A stretch of DNA of 64,000 nt from Luzula sylvatica (GCA_946800325.1 OX326956.1:25804857-25868856), one strand, 5' to 3'. Shown: positions 9,550 to 20,564, counted from the first letter of the stretch. Notes: a model not told the origin generated them from the letters alone. Translations and numbers: made by a program.

Positions 9550-11069
9550 TTATCGATAGCCTCCTCTTGCCTCGATGCTCATCGGTCCACACACATCTGA
9601 ATGTATGAGTTCCAATAAGTCGTTGGACCGTTCTCCAACCTTGGAGAACGGTGCCCTTGTCATCTTGCCAAGCAAACAAGATTCGCAATTCCCATATGAA
9701 TCGAATTCAAATGAGTCTAGCATTCCATCTTTATGGAGTCTAGCAATGCGTTTCTCATTCACATGACCGAGACGACAATTCCAAAAGAAAGTCCGATTAT
9801 CAACTTTAGGTTTAATCCTTTTCGCATTAACGTTATAGATAGACTCATTATTTCCGTGATCAAAATCCAACACATAAAGACCATTTTCTAATAGAACATT
9901 TCCATAGATAATAGAATTCTTACATATTGTAAATTCATTATTCCTAATAACAAATTCATAGCCATCCTTGGCTAATTTCGACACTCTTATTATGTTCTTA
10001 CATAATGTCGGTACATAATAACAATTATTTAGTACTAATATAAGTCCACTCGGCAAAGTCAAATTAACTACTCCTACGGCAAACGCAGCAACTCTTGCTC
10101 CATTCCCGACTCGTAGATGAACTTCGCCTTTCTCCAACCTTCGACTATTTTGAAGAACCTGCATATTTCGACAAATATGAGTCCCACAACCGGTATCCAA
10201 TACCCAATTAGTCATAGTTGAAAGATTAACTTTGATAACGTTAATACCTGATGCACCGGCTTCCGAAGCCGTATTGCCCTTCTTCACCTCATCGAGGTAA
10301 GCCTTGCAATTTCGCTTCCAATGTCCAGTCTTGTGACAATGGTAGCACGTCACATCCTTGGATTTATTCTTTCCCTTTTTATTCGGCTTTGAACGTTTTT
10401 TAGCCGAACCATCCTTGGACATCAATCTCTTACGATCCTTATTCTGAATCGTGTGAACATTCCCGGCAACTTTTGCCTTGTTCTCCCCGGATGTCTTCAA
10501 CATCTCCGACTCATAATTCTTGAGCATTCCGTGAAGCTCAGAGATCGTTTTATTCATCGAATGCATGTGATAGTTAGTCACAAACGGAGAAAACATTCGA
10601 GGAAGTGCACACAAGATCAAATCTTGTTGCATAATCTTCGACAATTTCTCTCCTAGCTTCTCTAGACGGTCTATGAGAGCTTGCACTTTCAAAACGTGAG
10701 TGCTCACCGAAGACCCATAGGGCATCTTACAGTTTACCAACTCTTTGAGTGTACTGAACCGTTCAATACGCTCCTGCTCTTGTGCGCATCCGAGTCCCCA
10801 AACTGCTTTTGAAGACTAGCGTCCATGCATGCCAACATGAGGCACGTAACGTCATTTGAGTCCTTCTTAAGTTTCTGAAACGCGGCCCTTTCATCGGCCG
10901 TAGCATCGGGGCCCGGTTCCACTAGTTCTGTATCCAATACGTGGCTTTTACCCTCTTGCCTGAGAACTATTCTCAGGTTTCGGTGCCAATCTAGGTAGTT
11001 CCGACCCACTAGCTTATCTTTTTCTAATGTCGATCTAATCGACATGGCATTGGTGTTACTAGAAGACAT
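9550..11069 (-). pseudogene. Copia-1 gag, protease and integrase zinc domain
   Basis: The ATG at 11,067-11,069 starts MSSSNTNAMSIRSTLEKDKL, the usual copia gag N-terminus (LVGRNYLDWHRNLR). A one-base shift near 10,785 changes frame, after which AQEQERIERFSTLKELVN and MPYGSSVSTHVLKVQ continue gag. The CCHC knuckle is CYHCHKTGHWKRNC. The protease site is WVLDTGCGTHIC. The integrase zinc region is LGHVNEKRIARLHKDG with CESCLLGK. The frame ends at the TAA at 9550. Expected product: a single gag-pol polyprotein. Confidence 0.88.
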
Positions 11070-11851
11070 ATTCTACAAATGAAATAAAAGATTGATTACT
11101 AACGTTGCGTACTTATCTTATAGGCTTATATGATGATTATATGATAGTGTTATTTTATCGAATCGATAACCCTCATACCGAAACGGGACTCCAAGTCCAT
11201 AAAACTCAAGATCCATATTTCGCAATCCTCCCATAAGTGACTATGGCCGACAAATGGGATCTCGCTTATTTAGGTAGGATTGTTATCCTATCGTATCATA
11301 TACGACTCTTGAACCTCTATAGAATTTCGGTGATGGATCGTATCATATACAATCCCAATTCTTTGTGTGCATTCTATCTATGCCTCGAACTCTAATCGGA
11401 TTAGCTTGGACGGTTAAGTCATAACCATATCCATCGTATCGTTCAATTGAACTACTCACGTGCCCGACTATGGCCTGAACCCACGTGAGTCCCCAATTAA
11501 CGCTTACCACCCGCATCAATACATACAATAATACGTGCCCGACTATGGCCTGAAACCACGCATTATGTCATACCAATCTCGATGGATGTGGACATGCAAG
11601 GCATTTTCACGACATAAATATTATGAGGGATCATGACATTCATGTTTCTTTATTCGTGACATAATCATATTATATCACTATCACAAGATTTCTAAATGCA
11701 TATGATTTATTTAGGGAGACTAATTATTCTAAATAATTAATTATCTAATATGCTAGATTGATTAATGCCGATCATATCGATATAAAGAACTCAAAATTCC
11801 GAGTTGTGTAGCCAAAGTTATCACGAAAACAAAATCAGCAAACATAAACTA

Positions 11852-12399
11852 GTCCGTTGTAACGCACCATGGTCCGTTACAACGGAACCCCTGTTTCCTT
11901 CACTCCGTTACAACGGAACCCAAATCCGTTACAATGCTATTTTATTTCGGAGATTGGCCAAAATTGCCAGAAACATGTCCGTTATAACGGAACTAAGGGT
12001 CCGTTACAACGGACTAACTTGTGAACAACTCCCTTACAACGGACTCCAAAGGAAACCAAAGGCATCCCCGCATCCTCGTATCACATACAAGGTCCGTTAC
12101 AACGGACCAATGTCCGTTACAACGGACCAATGTCCGTTACAACGGACGATGCATTTATTCACAGTCCTCCTCACATCCATGTATCCTATACAGGGTCCGT
12201 TACAACGGATCAACCAGTCCGTTGTAACGGACTATGTGATTTTCGCAGATTTTCCCCAATTTATGTATCTTATACAGTGTCCGTTACAACGGATCAACAG
12301 GTCCGTTATAACGGACTATGTAATTTTTGCAGAAATTCCCAATTTCCTGTATCTCATACAGTGTCCGTTACAACGGATCAACCAGTCCGTTGCAACGGA
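11852..12399. repeat. Array of 16 TCCGTTRYAACGGA motifs in the copia-1 leader, with an 84-bp higher-order repeat
   Basis: Sixteen copies of the same 14-bp near-palindrome as at 685-1023 lie between the primer binding site and gag. Most read TCCGTTACAACGGA on the plus strand. In the right part they form pairs separated by about 8 nt, and the pair with its flank repeats three times at 84-bp spacing (12,195, 12,279, 12,363), each unit also holding a TATMYAGKGTCCG-type lead-in. The sequences on both sides align with copia-2 at 30,660-30,720 and 30,854-30,990, but the block between is replaced there by an unrelated GC-rich segment. Confidence 0.88.
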
Positions 12400-12657
12400 C
12401 TATGCGATTTTTCTGCTGTTCCTTGCAGTTTTGTCTGTTTTCGCTCGTTTCTAAAACGATCAATCATGAAACCTTTTCACGATCATTCCTAGATACTCTC
12501 AATCAATTTTTGATCGATCTCTAGCAAATTCTACTTGTGATTTTAACGAAATTTGACTTTTTCTATATGTAACATCATGCAAACGGGTACAAACTTGGAT
12601 AACCCGTGCGTATATCGAATATACGACTATGATTCGACCCTCGAATCGATGACGATC

Positions 12658-12669
12658 GCTCTGATACCA
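12658..12669 (-). other. Primer binding site (initiator tRNA-Met) of copia-1
   Basis: The minus strand reads TGGTATCAGAGC one base after the LTR end, the standard copia primer binding site. Confidence 0.9.
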
Positions 12670-12670
12670 C

Positions 12671-13509
12671 TGTTGGGAATTCTTTCCGTGTCTGGGCCCG
12701 CGCAGCGGATATGTAGGCCCGGTCCGGTTCCCTTAATCCAAGATCACGCCATGACTTCGAAGGGTACGATGCAAATAAGAAGATTAGATTCATACCAGTG
12801 CAAAATTGATTACACACGACGGGTTGATTACTAGTCTTCTTTCTCCTGTCACGTTGGTGACAATCCCCACACCACGCGTCTTTCACCGCTCGTTGACTGT
12901 CCTCTTTCTCCTTCGGGTTGATCATAACCGAAGAGCCACAAGTGTCGCTCCTCTACTTGTATCCACCGTGAGTCGGAGTTCGTCGGTCGCGGGAGCAACT
13001 GCCTAGACGATGCACCGACGAACTTGTTTGATCGATTGATTCTCTATACCGGAAAACTCCTTTTCTCGGTTCTCTCTCTTTACACCCTTTCACTCACTAG
13101 AAAGATGTATCTCTATAATTCTGGAATATATTCTGAATAATTCCAATGTTTCAACTGAATGAACACTTAAGAGATAAGAGAGAATTGTCCTATTTATATC
13201 ACATAGGATTATGATGGGCCAAAAGACATGTATATCCACCATACACTCTTTCACACAGAAAACTGCATGAACCTGTTCTGTATGTCATACTGTTGCACCC
13301 TTTCGGTATTTCATAGAAACGACACTTATACTTCGTTCATATGAAATATATTTCTACATGAAGGTTATAGATAATCTTATTATCTATCTAACCCAATTTG
13401 AACCATTCAAATTGGATTTTCCTACTGAAAGATATGACCACGAACGTACGCTTACATTCGTTATCCTTGTGTACACTTTTACGGTTGATCCGAAACTGTA
13501 TTTCCTTCA
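12671..13509 (-). repeat. 5' LTR of copia-1
   Basis: 839 bp; on the minus strand it runs TGAAGGAAATACAG ... GAATTCCCAACA. It is nearly identical over its whole length to the solo LTR at 52,740-53,578, and related to the longer LTRs of copia-2. It is followed by CCACC at 13,510-13,514. Open frames on both strands inside it recur in every LTR copy and are not genes. Confidence 0.9.
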
Positions 13510-13985
13510 CCACCTATCTTTTTTCCTCAAGGATTTCAAGAAACTACTACCTCTTTTCAACATAGCTTACGTACCGAACCCGGCTACAAGCTCACCGTTA
13601 TGGCTCGGTAAGGAAGACACCATCTCCACATCCGCGACCTACGCCCTAATTATCGACCAGGGAATTGAGTGCGATTGGAACACCAAACTTTGGAAAATAA
13701 AAGCTCCACTAAAAGTACGGTTTTTTGCATGGCTCGCAATCCTAGGAAGAACATTGACTGGGGACAACCTAGCCAAGATGAATGTCCCGAATATACAATG
13801 ATGCGTCAATTGCAATGCTACGGAGGAAACGGGACATCACCTCGTGCTAGATTGCCCATATGCCCGACGCATATGCAGGGGGATCTCGGCACATCTTGAC
13901 ACGCCTTTGCACACAAAACCGACAATACTTCTCTCATGGCTAGCCAATAGAGCCAACCGAACCTCCAAGGTAAAAGGAAATTTCG
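13510..13985 (+). pseudogene. LINE reverse transcriptase 3' fragment (third copy)
   Basis: It matches the LINE at 21,076-21,550 and 53,579-54,055, including LWKIKAPLKVRFF, ILGRTLTGDNLAKMNVPN and, after an in-frame TGA, the zinc-binding region. It ends abruptly at about 13,985 within AAGGAAATTTCG and joins MATE intron/exon 8 sequence. It shares diagnostic bases with the unit-2 copy rather than the unit-1 copy (CACCGTTATGG, CGACCAGGGAATT, CGACGCATATGCAGG). Confidence 0.85.
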
Positions 13986-14027
13986 AAATAATTATTGAAT
14001 AATTCTTTTACGATGTATAAAATACTA

Positions 14028-14218
14028 ATTACTTGGAGAATGGACTGGGACGAACAGGTACAAACCAATACTAATTACGAAATAATTCTTTTACGATGTA
14101 TAATATTTTATTTGGAAAAATATTACTTTACGATATATCATCATTCTGTATGAATTTACAGGTTGTCCTTGCTAGAACACGCGTCAAAAAGTGGCTCTTG
14201 CCAGAATCAGCGGAGTGA
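14028..14218 (+). pseudogene. MATE transporter remnant, unit 0 (end of exon 8 and exon 9)
   Basis: Ten codons of exon 8 ([10 protein letters not shown], 14,028-14,057) are followed by a GT donor, a short intron, an AG acceptor and intact exon 9 (14,162-14,218, [18 protein letters not shown] then TGA). Everything upstream is missing: LINE sequence abuts exon 8 directly. The piece just before exon 8 (about 14,000-14,020) repeats intron sequence found after exon 8 (about 14,083-14,103), which looks like filler at a repaired deletion. Confidence 0.85.
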
Positions 14219-14502
14219 AAACAAATGCTTCAGGAAATTATTTATATTTCACAAACAAACTTTTTTAAAGATTACTTTACGATATTTATATTTCACAAAC
14301 AAATGTTTTATTCTCTTTCATACTTATTGTATTATGGTGTAAAGTTGTAAACAAATGAATAAATGTAATTGTTGTTGTGAAATGAGAAGAGAAAATCATG
14401 GATATTTTATTTCTTGAATTTTTACGTTTAACATCACTACAAGTCAGATTTATATATCATACAATATTCATCTACAAACATACACACGTACACATATGTG
14501 TC

Positions 14503-15625
14503 GAGAACCGGCCCGGCATTTTCGGAGGCCTTTGACAAACATTACGAAGATATCTCGAAATTACAAAGTTATATTATATTAGTTTTAAATTAAATACAAT
14601 TATTTCTAGCACAACAAACATTGAAATGAAATGCAATATGTGAACATACCCGTTATTTTGTTGCAATTATGCTATTACGAGCCAGCTTGTCGCGCGTCTT
14701 ATCTCCTAGCAAAAATGGAGGAGCAGTATGGCCATCATGTCACGTCATCCTTTACATCTCATCTCCTAGCATCTTCTTATGGCAGGAATTAAGCAGTGCC
14801 ACTTCCACATCGTCATTTAGGTCGCCACATCGCATTGGTTGTCTTGCATCGCCTCATGTGTCCTGATACATGAATTCGTTTAAGCGACATGATTACTAGA
14901 ATTACAATACAATTTACACAAATAGCATAATTAGAATACGAAACTATATGAATCAAATAAGAGTCAAATTCAAAATATAATCACTAACCAAAAAATTCAA
15001 AAATTATAATAGAAATCAAGTCAAATTTGGGTCGAACTAAAGTCCAATTGCGCCCAATTAGTAAATTGAAGAGAAATTGAAGCTAAATTGGAGTCAATAA
15101 CTATAACTCGAGAGAAACTAGAGACTAAGATAGACAATTCGGGACAAATTATGGTCTAATTACGCACCACCAGTCATATACACCAAATCTGAGAAGAAAG
15201 ACGCACAAATTCGAGAATAAATCCGCAGAAAATCCGACCAAATCCGAGAATAAACCTGCCATAAATCCGAGAATAAATCCGCAGAAACCCGACCAAATCC
15301 GAGAATAAACTTGCCAGAAATCCGCGTCGTCTTCACCGTCAGAAACCGCGTCGTCTTCAGCGCGTCAGCAATCCGCCGTCGCAGCAGCCAATAGCGCCTT
15401 GCACCGTCGCAGCAACAATCGTCTGAAGTACTTGGAGTCTCGCCCGCACGCCATTCGCGATGCCCTGACAGGAGTCCTCTTTCCTTCTTTTGCTTTTTCC
15501 TTCGTTTGCTTGTTTTGAGTAAAAAAATGTTGGGTTGAAAATTTAACTTGGGCATATCTCGTTAGATAGGAAAAAATGTGATTTTTTAGAAAATGGTGGC
15601 CTGCCAACATACAAGGCCGGACCTG
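14503..15625. mobile_element. Non-autonomous hAT-like element, unit 0/1 copy
   Basis: It is flanked by TATGTGTC (14,495-14,502) and TATGTGTA (15,626-15,633), an 8-bp target duplication. Ends are GAGAACCGGCCCGG on the left and, inverted, CAGGTCCGGCC on the right, fitting hAT termini of the CAGRRCCGGCC type. No transposase frame. The inside holds a degenerate minisatellite around CCGAGAATAAA (15,180-15,320). A paralogous site without the element lies near 22,185-22,205. Orthologous copies are at 41,269 and 62,310, so insertion predates unit duplication. A minus-strand open frame inside (15,160-15,555) is of repeat origin. Confidence 0.75.
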
Positions 15626-15633
15626 TATGTGTA

Positions 15634-16853
15634 ATGACATGGAGTATACATGTGACAAATACACACATATTTGTCATGACATGGAATATGCATTAGACAT
15701 ATATAAACATATGTGACATGTCATAAATACATGCATGGAGACACACACATATATGTATGTGTCATGTATGTTAAATACAATTCATTCATATAAAATAAAC
15801 ATAATAAATACATTCATATTTATAATACTCTCACTTCAATGTATTTGATTTTGTATGCATAAGAAACATGTTTCGTTAAACATTTGTCAGGAAAAATCTA
15901 ATGAAGATAATATCCACGTCAGGGAAAATATGCTGCAATGGGTACTAAAGTCTCCTCTTTGAATGCAAGTATTATGTACGCTTGAAGAAGCGGCTTTCTT
16001 AAAAGCTTCGCAAAAGAAGTGAATGGTTAGTATTAGGTGAGATGAAGTCATGGAGAAATATAAAGTACTAGTATGATGCGCGCGGAACGAAAATTCCGCG
16101 CGTCTTTTTCAATTTATCTTAATATCCAAAGAATTGGACCATTAATTATTTATCCAACGAAAAGACATCGAATAATTATACAAATCGTTTGATATATTAA
16201 TTATTATTATTATTATTATTGTGTTGTTATTATTATTATAGTAATAATTAACAAATTAAAAGGGTGATTTGAATATTTACCCTCATAGAAAAAAAGAATA
16301 TCATACTTATTCTTTCGCAAATCCAAAATGTCATTTTTACCCTTCAAAACATAGAAAATAAAATAAAAATAAAATTGTGAGTTTGCAAATTTATTATTCT
16401 AAAACCCTCCAAATATCATATTTATCCTTCCAAAAATACATAATATAATTTTTACCTCTGAAAAAAACTTAGAAAATATAAAAAATACAAAATAATAATA
16501 ACAATAATAATAACAATAATAAACAAATAAGATGAAGGATTTACATATTTACCGTCCTAACAATCCAAAATATCATATTTATCATTCGAAAAAACATCAT
16601 ATTTATGCTTAAAAAAATCAAGATAATCATATTTATCTTTGAACACTTATAAGATAAAAAAAAAAAAAAAAAAATAATAATAATAACAATACAAAAGAGG
16701 ATATACATATTTATCCTCCAAAACCCCCAAAATATCATGTTATTGTTCGAAAAACAAAAAATATCATATTTAACCATAAAAGAATCCAGAATATCATTTT
16801 TACCTATGCCATATAAAATACATTTCATTTACGTATGTTATAAGAAATGCAAA
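15634..16853. other. AT-rich inter-unit spacer, no gene seen
   Basis: It starts with direct repeats around GACATGGARTAT and CACATATGTG, then AT-rich DNA, and from 16,260 a degenerate minisatellite built on patterns like ATATCATATTTATC and TTTTTACCCTTC. The region is conserved at 42,405-43,616 and 63,385-64,000. Confidence 0.6.
16199..16240. repeat. (ATT)n microsatellite
   Basis: An ATT tract interrupted by GTGTTG. Its length differs in the other units (42,966-43,030 and 63,948-63,968). Confidence 0.8.
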
Positions 16854-16972
16854 TGATGCTGGCTGGCAGAAATTAGTGTCTTATATAAATATCACATGTT
16901 GTGATTTGGTTGGAATTCGAGTAAGTCTAATTGTAGGTTATTTGATTGACTACCAAGTCAAGGTAATTTTAT
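16854..16972 (+). pseudogene. MATE exon 7 relic A, unit 1
   Basis: 119 bp, the same length as functional exon 7 (61,562-61,680), with a GTAATT donor retained. It keeps the AGWQK...VYINITC-like coding pattern with substitutions. No neighbouring exon 6 or 8 is seen next to it. Expression as protein is not expected. Confidence 0.75.
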
Positions 16973-17176
16973 TAATTGGTTTTATTAATTGGTTTTCTGG
17001 CAGAAATTAGTGTCTTAAGAAGAGAAAGCACACTCACGAGTCATGCAAGTTCAGAACTTCCTAGTAGTCGTACCAATAACGAAGCGAGAAATCTCTCTAT
17101 AAACAATACTAAAGACTCCATACTGTTTTTCCGACAACAAATAACGTGAAATAGGTATCGATTTGACATATTTGTT

Positions 17177-17353
17177 TCATGGAAGTCTCAGAGTCCAGTT
17201 CTTGAAATCCCCGCTGCGCGCCCTGATAAGCCATGCTTTCACCCCCACCTTGTTTACGACTCTATACCCCAACCCAACTTTCTCCGGCCCCAGGTCCTCC
17301 CGCATCTCTTCCTTGGTAAGCGGACCGTGGAAGCAGGGGGTATCCGCCTTCAT
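17177..17353 (-). CDS. Short GC-rich open frame of unknown function (58 codons), possibly a fragment
   Basis: This unit-1-specific block (about 17,010-17,400) is GC-richer than its surroundings. The minus-strand frame reads MKADTPCFHGPLTKEEMRED and continues with GYRVVNKVGVKAWLIRARSG, ending at a TGA at 17,177. Amino-acid composition looks like real protein rather than noise, but I do not recognise it. It may be a fragment of an organellar or nuclear gene. There is no promoter or intron evidence. Confidence 0.25.
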   Translation of the reverse strand: MKADTPCFHGPLTKEEMREDLGPEKVGLGYRVVNKVGVKAWLIRARSGDFKNWTLRLP

Positions 17354-17700
17354 ACCGCTCCTGCCCCTTGCTTAAGGGCTTCCACGCCCAACTATTTATA
17401 AATTTTTTTGTACAATTAATTAAAAAAATTCAAAAAGTACTTTATTAATTGCTAAATATGAAAATAAAAGTGGATTTTGGTTCAAAAAATATTCAAGATC
17501 ATCCGTAGTTAGGCTTAAACCCTATAGAGAATATTGAAAACAAAAAATTAGTTAAAGAGGTTTTTTTTAAGCATCCAAGAAGTTAGGGGTTTTTTAATTA
17601 TTATTAAAAAAAGTTAGGATTATTTTTCTAAATACTTCTCTATAATAATGAACTACTAGAAAATAAATATTACACTTGTGCATCGTCTGCGGGAATTTGA

Positions 17701-17702
<2 letters not shown>

Positions 17703-17758
<56 letters not shown>

Positions 17759-17759
17759 T

Positions 17760-17847
<88 letters not shown>
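17703..17847. repeat. Compound (AT)n(GT)n microsatellite
   Basis: Alternating blocks AT-GT-AT-GT-AT over about 145 bp. The unit-2 counterpart lacks it. Open frames of repeated Tyr/Ile, His/Thr or Val/Cys here are artefacts. Confidence 0.95.
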
Positions 17848-18039
17848 AGTAGTTTTGCCTCCCTCATACATATATATATAACTCTTGAGCATCTCATGTA
17901 CCATTTTAATTTTATTTTGTGATTCACATAGAAATCAAGACTACGACCATCAAGTGCATCATTATATACAATGTATTACTCGAAAGAGTAGTGATGTACA
18001 TCATTAAGTATTCTCTTCCAAAAAATTTGATGACGAAAG

Positions 18040-18567
18040 TTTGGAAATGTTCATTCGGTCAATTCGGTTCAAACTTGACCGAATAAGGTCAAACCGATTT
18101 AAATCGAACCGAATAAAATTCAAATCGAACCGAACCGTTTAACACTTGAACCAATTAAAAACCGAACGGAATAAACCGAACTGTTATTCGATTTATTCGG
18201 GTGAACCGAATAAGAAATATTATAATTTTAAATTAAAAACAGATTACTAAAAAGTTTATATTTTATTTATCAAAAAGATATAAATTAATATTATAAAAGA
18301 TAATTAAATTAATTTACAAGAATATTATATAATTTTTGTTATATTTAAACATTAACATATTAAAATAAATAAAAATTGAATGTTATTTGTTCGGTTCGGT
18401 TTAATTGGTTTTCAAAATTTTAAAACCGAAACAAACCAAATAAATCAAACAATACAATTTTTTAAACCAAATCGAACCAAATAGTTCAAAAATCCAAACC
18501 AATTAAACCGAATTCAACTGGTTCGGTTCGGTATCCGAATACACCGAACCGTTTGAACACTCCTAGA
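18040..18567. repeat. Fold-back element rich in TTCGGTTCGG, unit 1
   Basis: The ends are inverted: left GTTCATTCGGTCAATTCGG, right CGAACCGTTTGAACACTCC. The interior has many CGGTTCGG/CCGAACCG words and an AT-rich core without a frame. The unit-2 counterpart is at 49,787-50,312. A MITE-like element of unknown superfamily. Confidence 0.6.
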
Positions 18568-18764
18568 CGTAAGGTTTAACAGCTTAAAAATTAACACATA
18601 ATATATTGTTTAATATTTTAATTTATGATTTAATCATTTCAATTTATTATTGAATATTCAATTAAGATGTCAAATCATGAATTATTATGTTAATTTTTAG
18701 ATGTTAAATTATATTCATGTCATCAAAAATGGTAGGAGATAAATGAAAATATGTCCAACATTTT

Positions 18765-19289
18765 CGTACTTGAAAATAAATACAACTCGCATTCCATGCA
18801 CCATTTAAATTTAATTTTGTGTATTACACATGGCAATCGAGACCATGACCATCAATTGCTGCATAATTATATACAATGAGTACTTAAAAACAAATATAAC
18901 GAGTATTGCATGCATAATTTAAATTTCATTTTGTGATTTATCAAAGCAATCATGACTAAGACCATTGGTTGTTGCATAATTATATATATGAGTTGCATGA
19001 AAATAAATATAACTCGCATTCTATGTACCATCTAAAATTTATATTGTGTACTCCTCATGGCAATTAAGACCATGACTATTAATTGTTGCATAATTATATA
19101 TAATAAATTACCTGAAAATAAATATAACTCGCATTTCATGTACCATTCAAATTTTATTTTGTGATTTTTCATGACAATTAAGACCACAATTATTAGTTGT
19201 TGCATAATTATATATAATGAATTAATTGAAAATAAATATAACTCGTATTCCATTAATCATTTAAATTTTATGTTGTGATTATTTTACAG
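18765..19289 (+). repeat. Five tandem units of about 115 bp ending at the MATE exon 6 acceptor, unit 1
   Basis: Units start near 18,765, 18,883, 18,992, 19,107 and 19,221. Each contains GAAAATAAATATAACTCG, ACCATT, AATTTTATTTTGTG and TGCATAATTATATA. The last unit runs straight into TTTTACAG and exon 6 of relic B. An isolated related unit lies near 17,885-17,985 (and 44,369 in unit 2). Confidence 0.8.
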
Positions 19290-19748
19290 GATGAGGATAA
19301 TGAATGAGCACGGAGCAGGAGATGCAAAATTAGTAAAATTTGCAATCGTTCATGTTGTATCGATCTCATTTTTTATTAGAACGGTGCTTTTTATAATCTT
19401 CTTATCGTTCCGTGGAAAAATAGTTTACGCATTTACTGATAGTCCGGCCGTAATTGAGGCGATTGCTGATCTATCCTCTTTTCTATCTTTCACTAACTTA
19501 TTGCAAAGTATTTAGCCCGTGTTATCAGTTGCCTAATAACTAAAATGATAAAAGTTGGTCACACACTAAGTAATACATGATTAGCATATGATTGATGGAT
19601 ATAAAATACATTTCATTTACATATGTTATAAGAGATGCAAATGATGCTGGCTGGCAGAAATTAGTCTTATGTAAATATCACATGCTATGATTTGGTTGGA
19701 ATTCCAGTAGGTATAATTCTAGGTTATTTGATTGGCTACCAAGTTAAG
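19290..19748 (+). pseudogene. MATE relic B, exons 6 and 7, unit 1
   Basis: Exon 6 (19,290-19,528, 239 nt, correct length) encodes [20 protein letters not shown] and the following membrane segment, but a CAG has become TAG (ATTTAGCCC near 19,510) and the donor GT is now TT. Exon 7 (19,632-19,748) has lost 2 nt in the LVAYVN region. Exon 8 is not found; exon 9 remains at 20,480. A duplicated 3' part of the neighbouring transporter gene, not functional. Confidence 0.85.
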
Positions 19749-19982
19749 GTAATATTGTTAATTGTTTTTTTGTCATTTATGCAATCAATCGATTTTGACT
19801 GTTCAAATAAGACAAAAATGCTATAGTGACATAAATGATTACACAAAATATGATTTTGAAAAAATCTAATAAAAAATTAATTATTGAGATTAATCTGCAT
19901 CAATACATCTAATGGTCCAAATTGGTACATACAAATAGTCATACAATATGCATGTTTTAAGTGATCTAATATAATATTAATG

Positions 19983-20216
19983 TATATGATGAAATCACAT
20001 CACAAATCTAACGATTAATAATCATGATAAACATGATGATATGGTTTCATGAGGAGTATAATATTAATGCATATGATGAAATCACATCACACAATATAAT
20101 GGTTAATAATCATGATAAAATGATGATGTGGCTTCATGAAGAGTATAATATTCACATCACACAATTTAATAATTAATAATCATGATAAACATGATGATGT
20201 GGGTTCATGAGGAACC
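19983..20216. repeat. Three imperfect tandem copies of about 85 bp, unit 1
   Basis: Copies share TGATGAAATCACATCACA, TTAATAATCATGATAAA and ATGATGATRTGGYTTCATGA. The same array lies at 51,725-51,962 in unit 2; one copy follows the MITE at 44,233. Confidence 0.75.
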
Positions 20217-20479
20217 TCAAACATATGTGCAAAATAAGAAATGAGTAAATTTCCTTACTTGATACATACTATTTTATTTAGAAAAATATTATTTTACGAT
20301 ATATCGTCATTTTGTATGTCTATTGGGTCCATAACTTAGTTAGTTGAGTATGAAAATAAAAAAATTTGTATGTTGCGAGAGATTATGGATTCAATCTCTA
20401 TTGATATCAATGGATGGAGAACATATGAGTCTTCTCCATTTAATATTTAAAGAAATCATCATTCTGTATGAACTTACAG

Positions 20480-20536
20480 GTTGTCCTTGTTAGAACACAC
20501 GTCCAATAAGTGGCTTTTGCTAGAATAAGCCGTGAA
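20480..20536 (+). pseudogene. MATE relic B exon 9, unit 1
   Basis: The acceptor ACTTACAG is retained. The sequence matches exon 9 with a one-base insertion (GTCCAATAAG versus GTCAAAAAG) that breaks the frame. The LINE is inserted 28 bp downstream. Confidence 0.75.
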
Positions 20537-20564
20537 AACAAATGCTTTAGGAAACTATTTACAT

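Larger units (their letters stand above)
6312..13509 (-). mobile_element. Ty1/copia retrotransposon 1, defective, 3' LTR interrupted by the Athila-like element
   Basis: Minus strand, from the right: 5' LTR (12,671-13,509), initiator-Met-type primer binding site, an approximately 1.6-kb leader with the 14-bp motif array, then gag-protease-integrase-RT-RNase H in the copia order, a 3' untranslated part, polypurine tract and the first 83 bp of the 3' LTR (6312-6394), where the Athila-like element is inserted. To the right the flank is CCACC and LINE sequence. The same CCACC flanks a solo LTR of the same family at 52,740-53,578. Coding lesions: a frameshift in gag, TAA at 9550, TGA at 8767 and an altered RT active site. 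Confidence 0.9.

Noticed and set aside
10453..10656. Plus-strand frames within the copia and Athila coding regions
   Set aside because: They are antisense shadows of gag-pol with no domain content.
15160..15555. Minus-strand frame of 131 codons found in all three hAT-like copies
   Set aside because: It is built on an internal CCGAGAATAAA minisatellite, changes length between copies and shows no transposase motif.
17656..17927. Minus-strand open frames of repeated Tyr-Ile and His-Thr
   Set aside because: They are translations of the AT/GT microsatellite.
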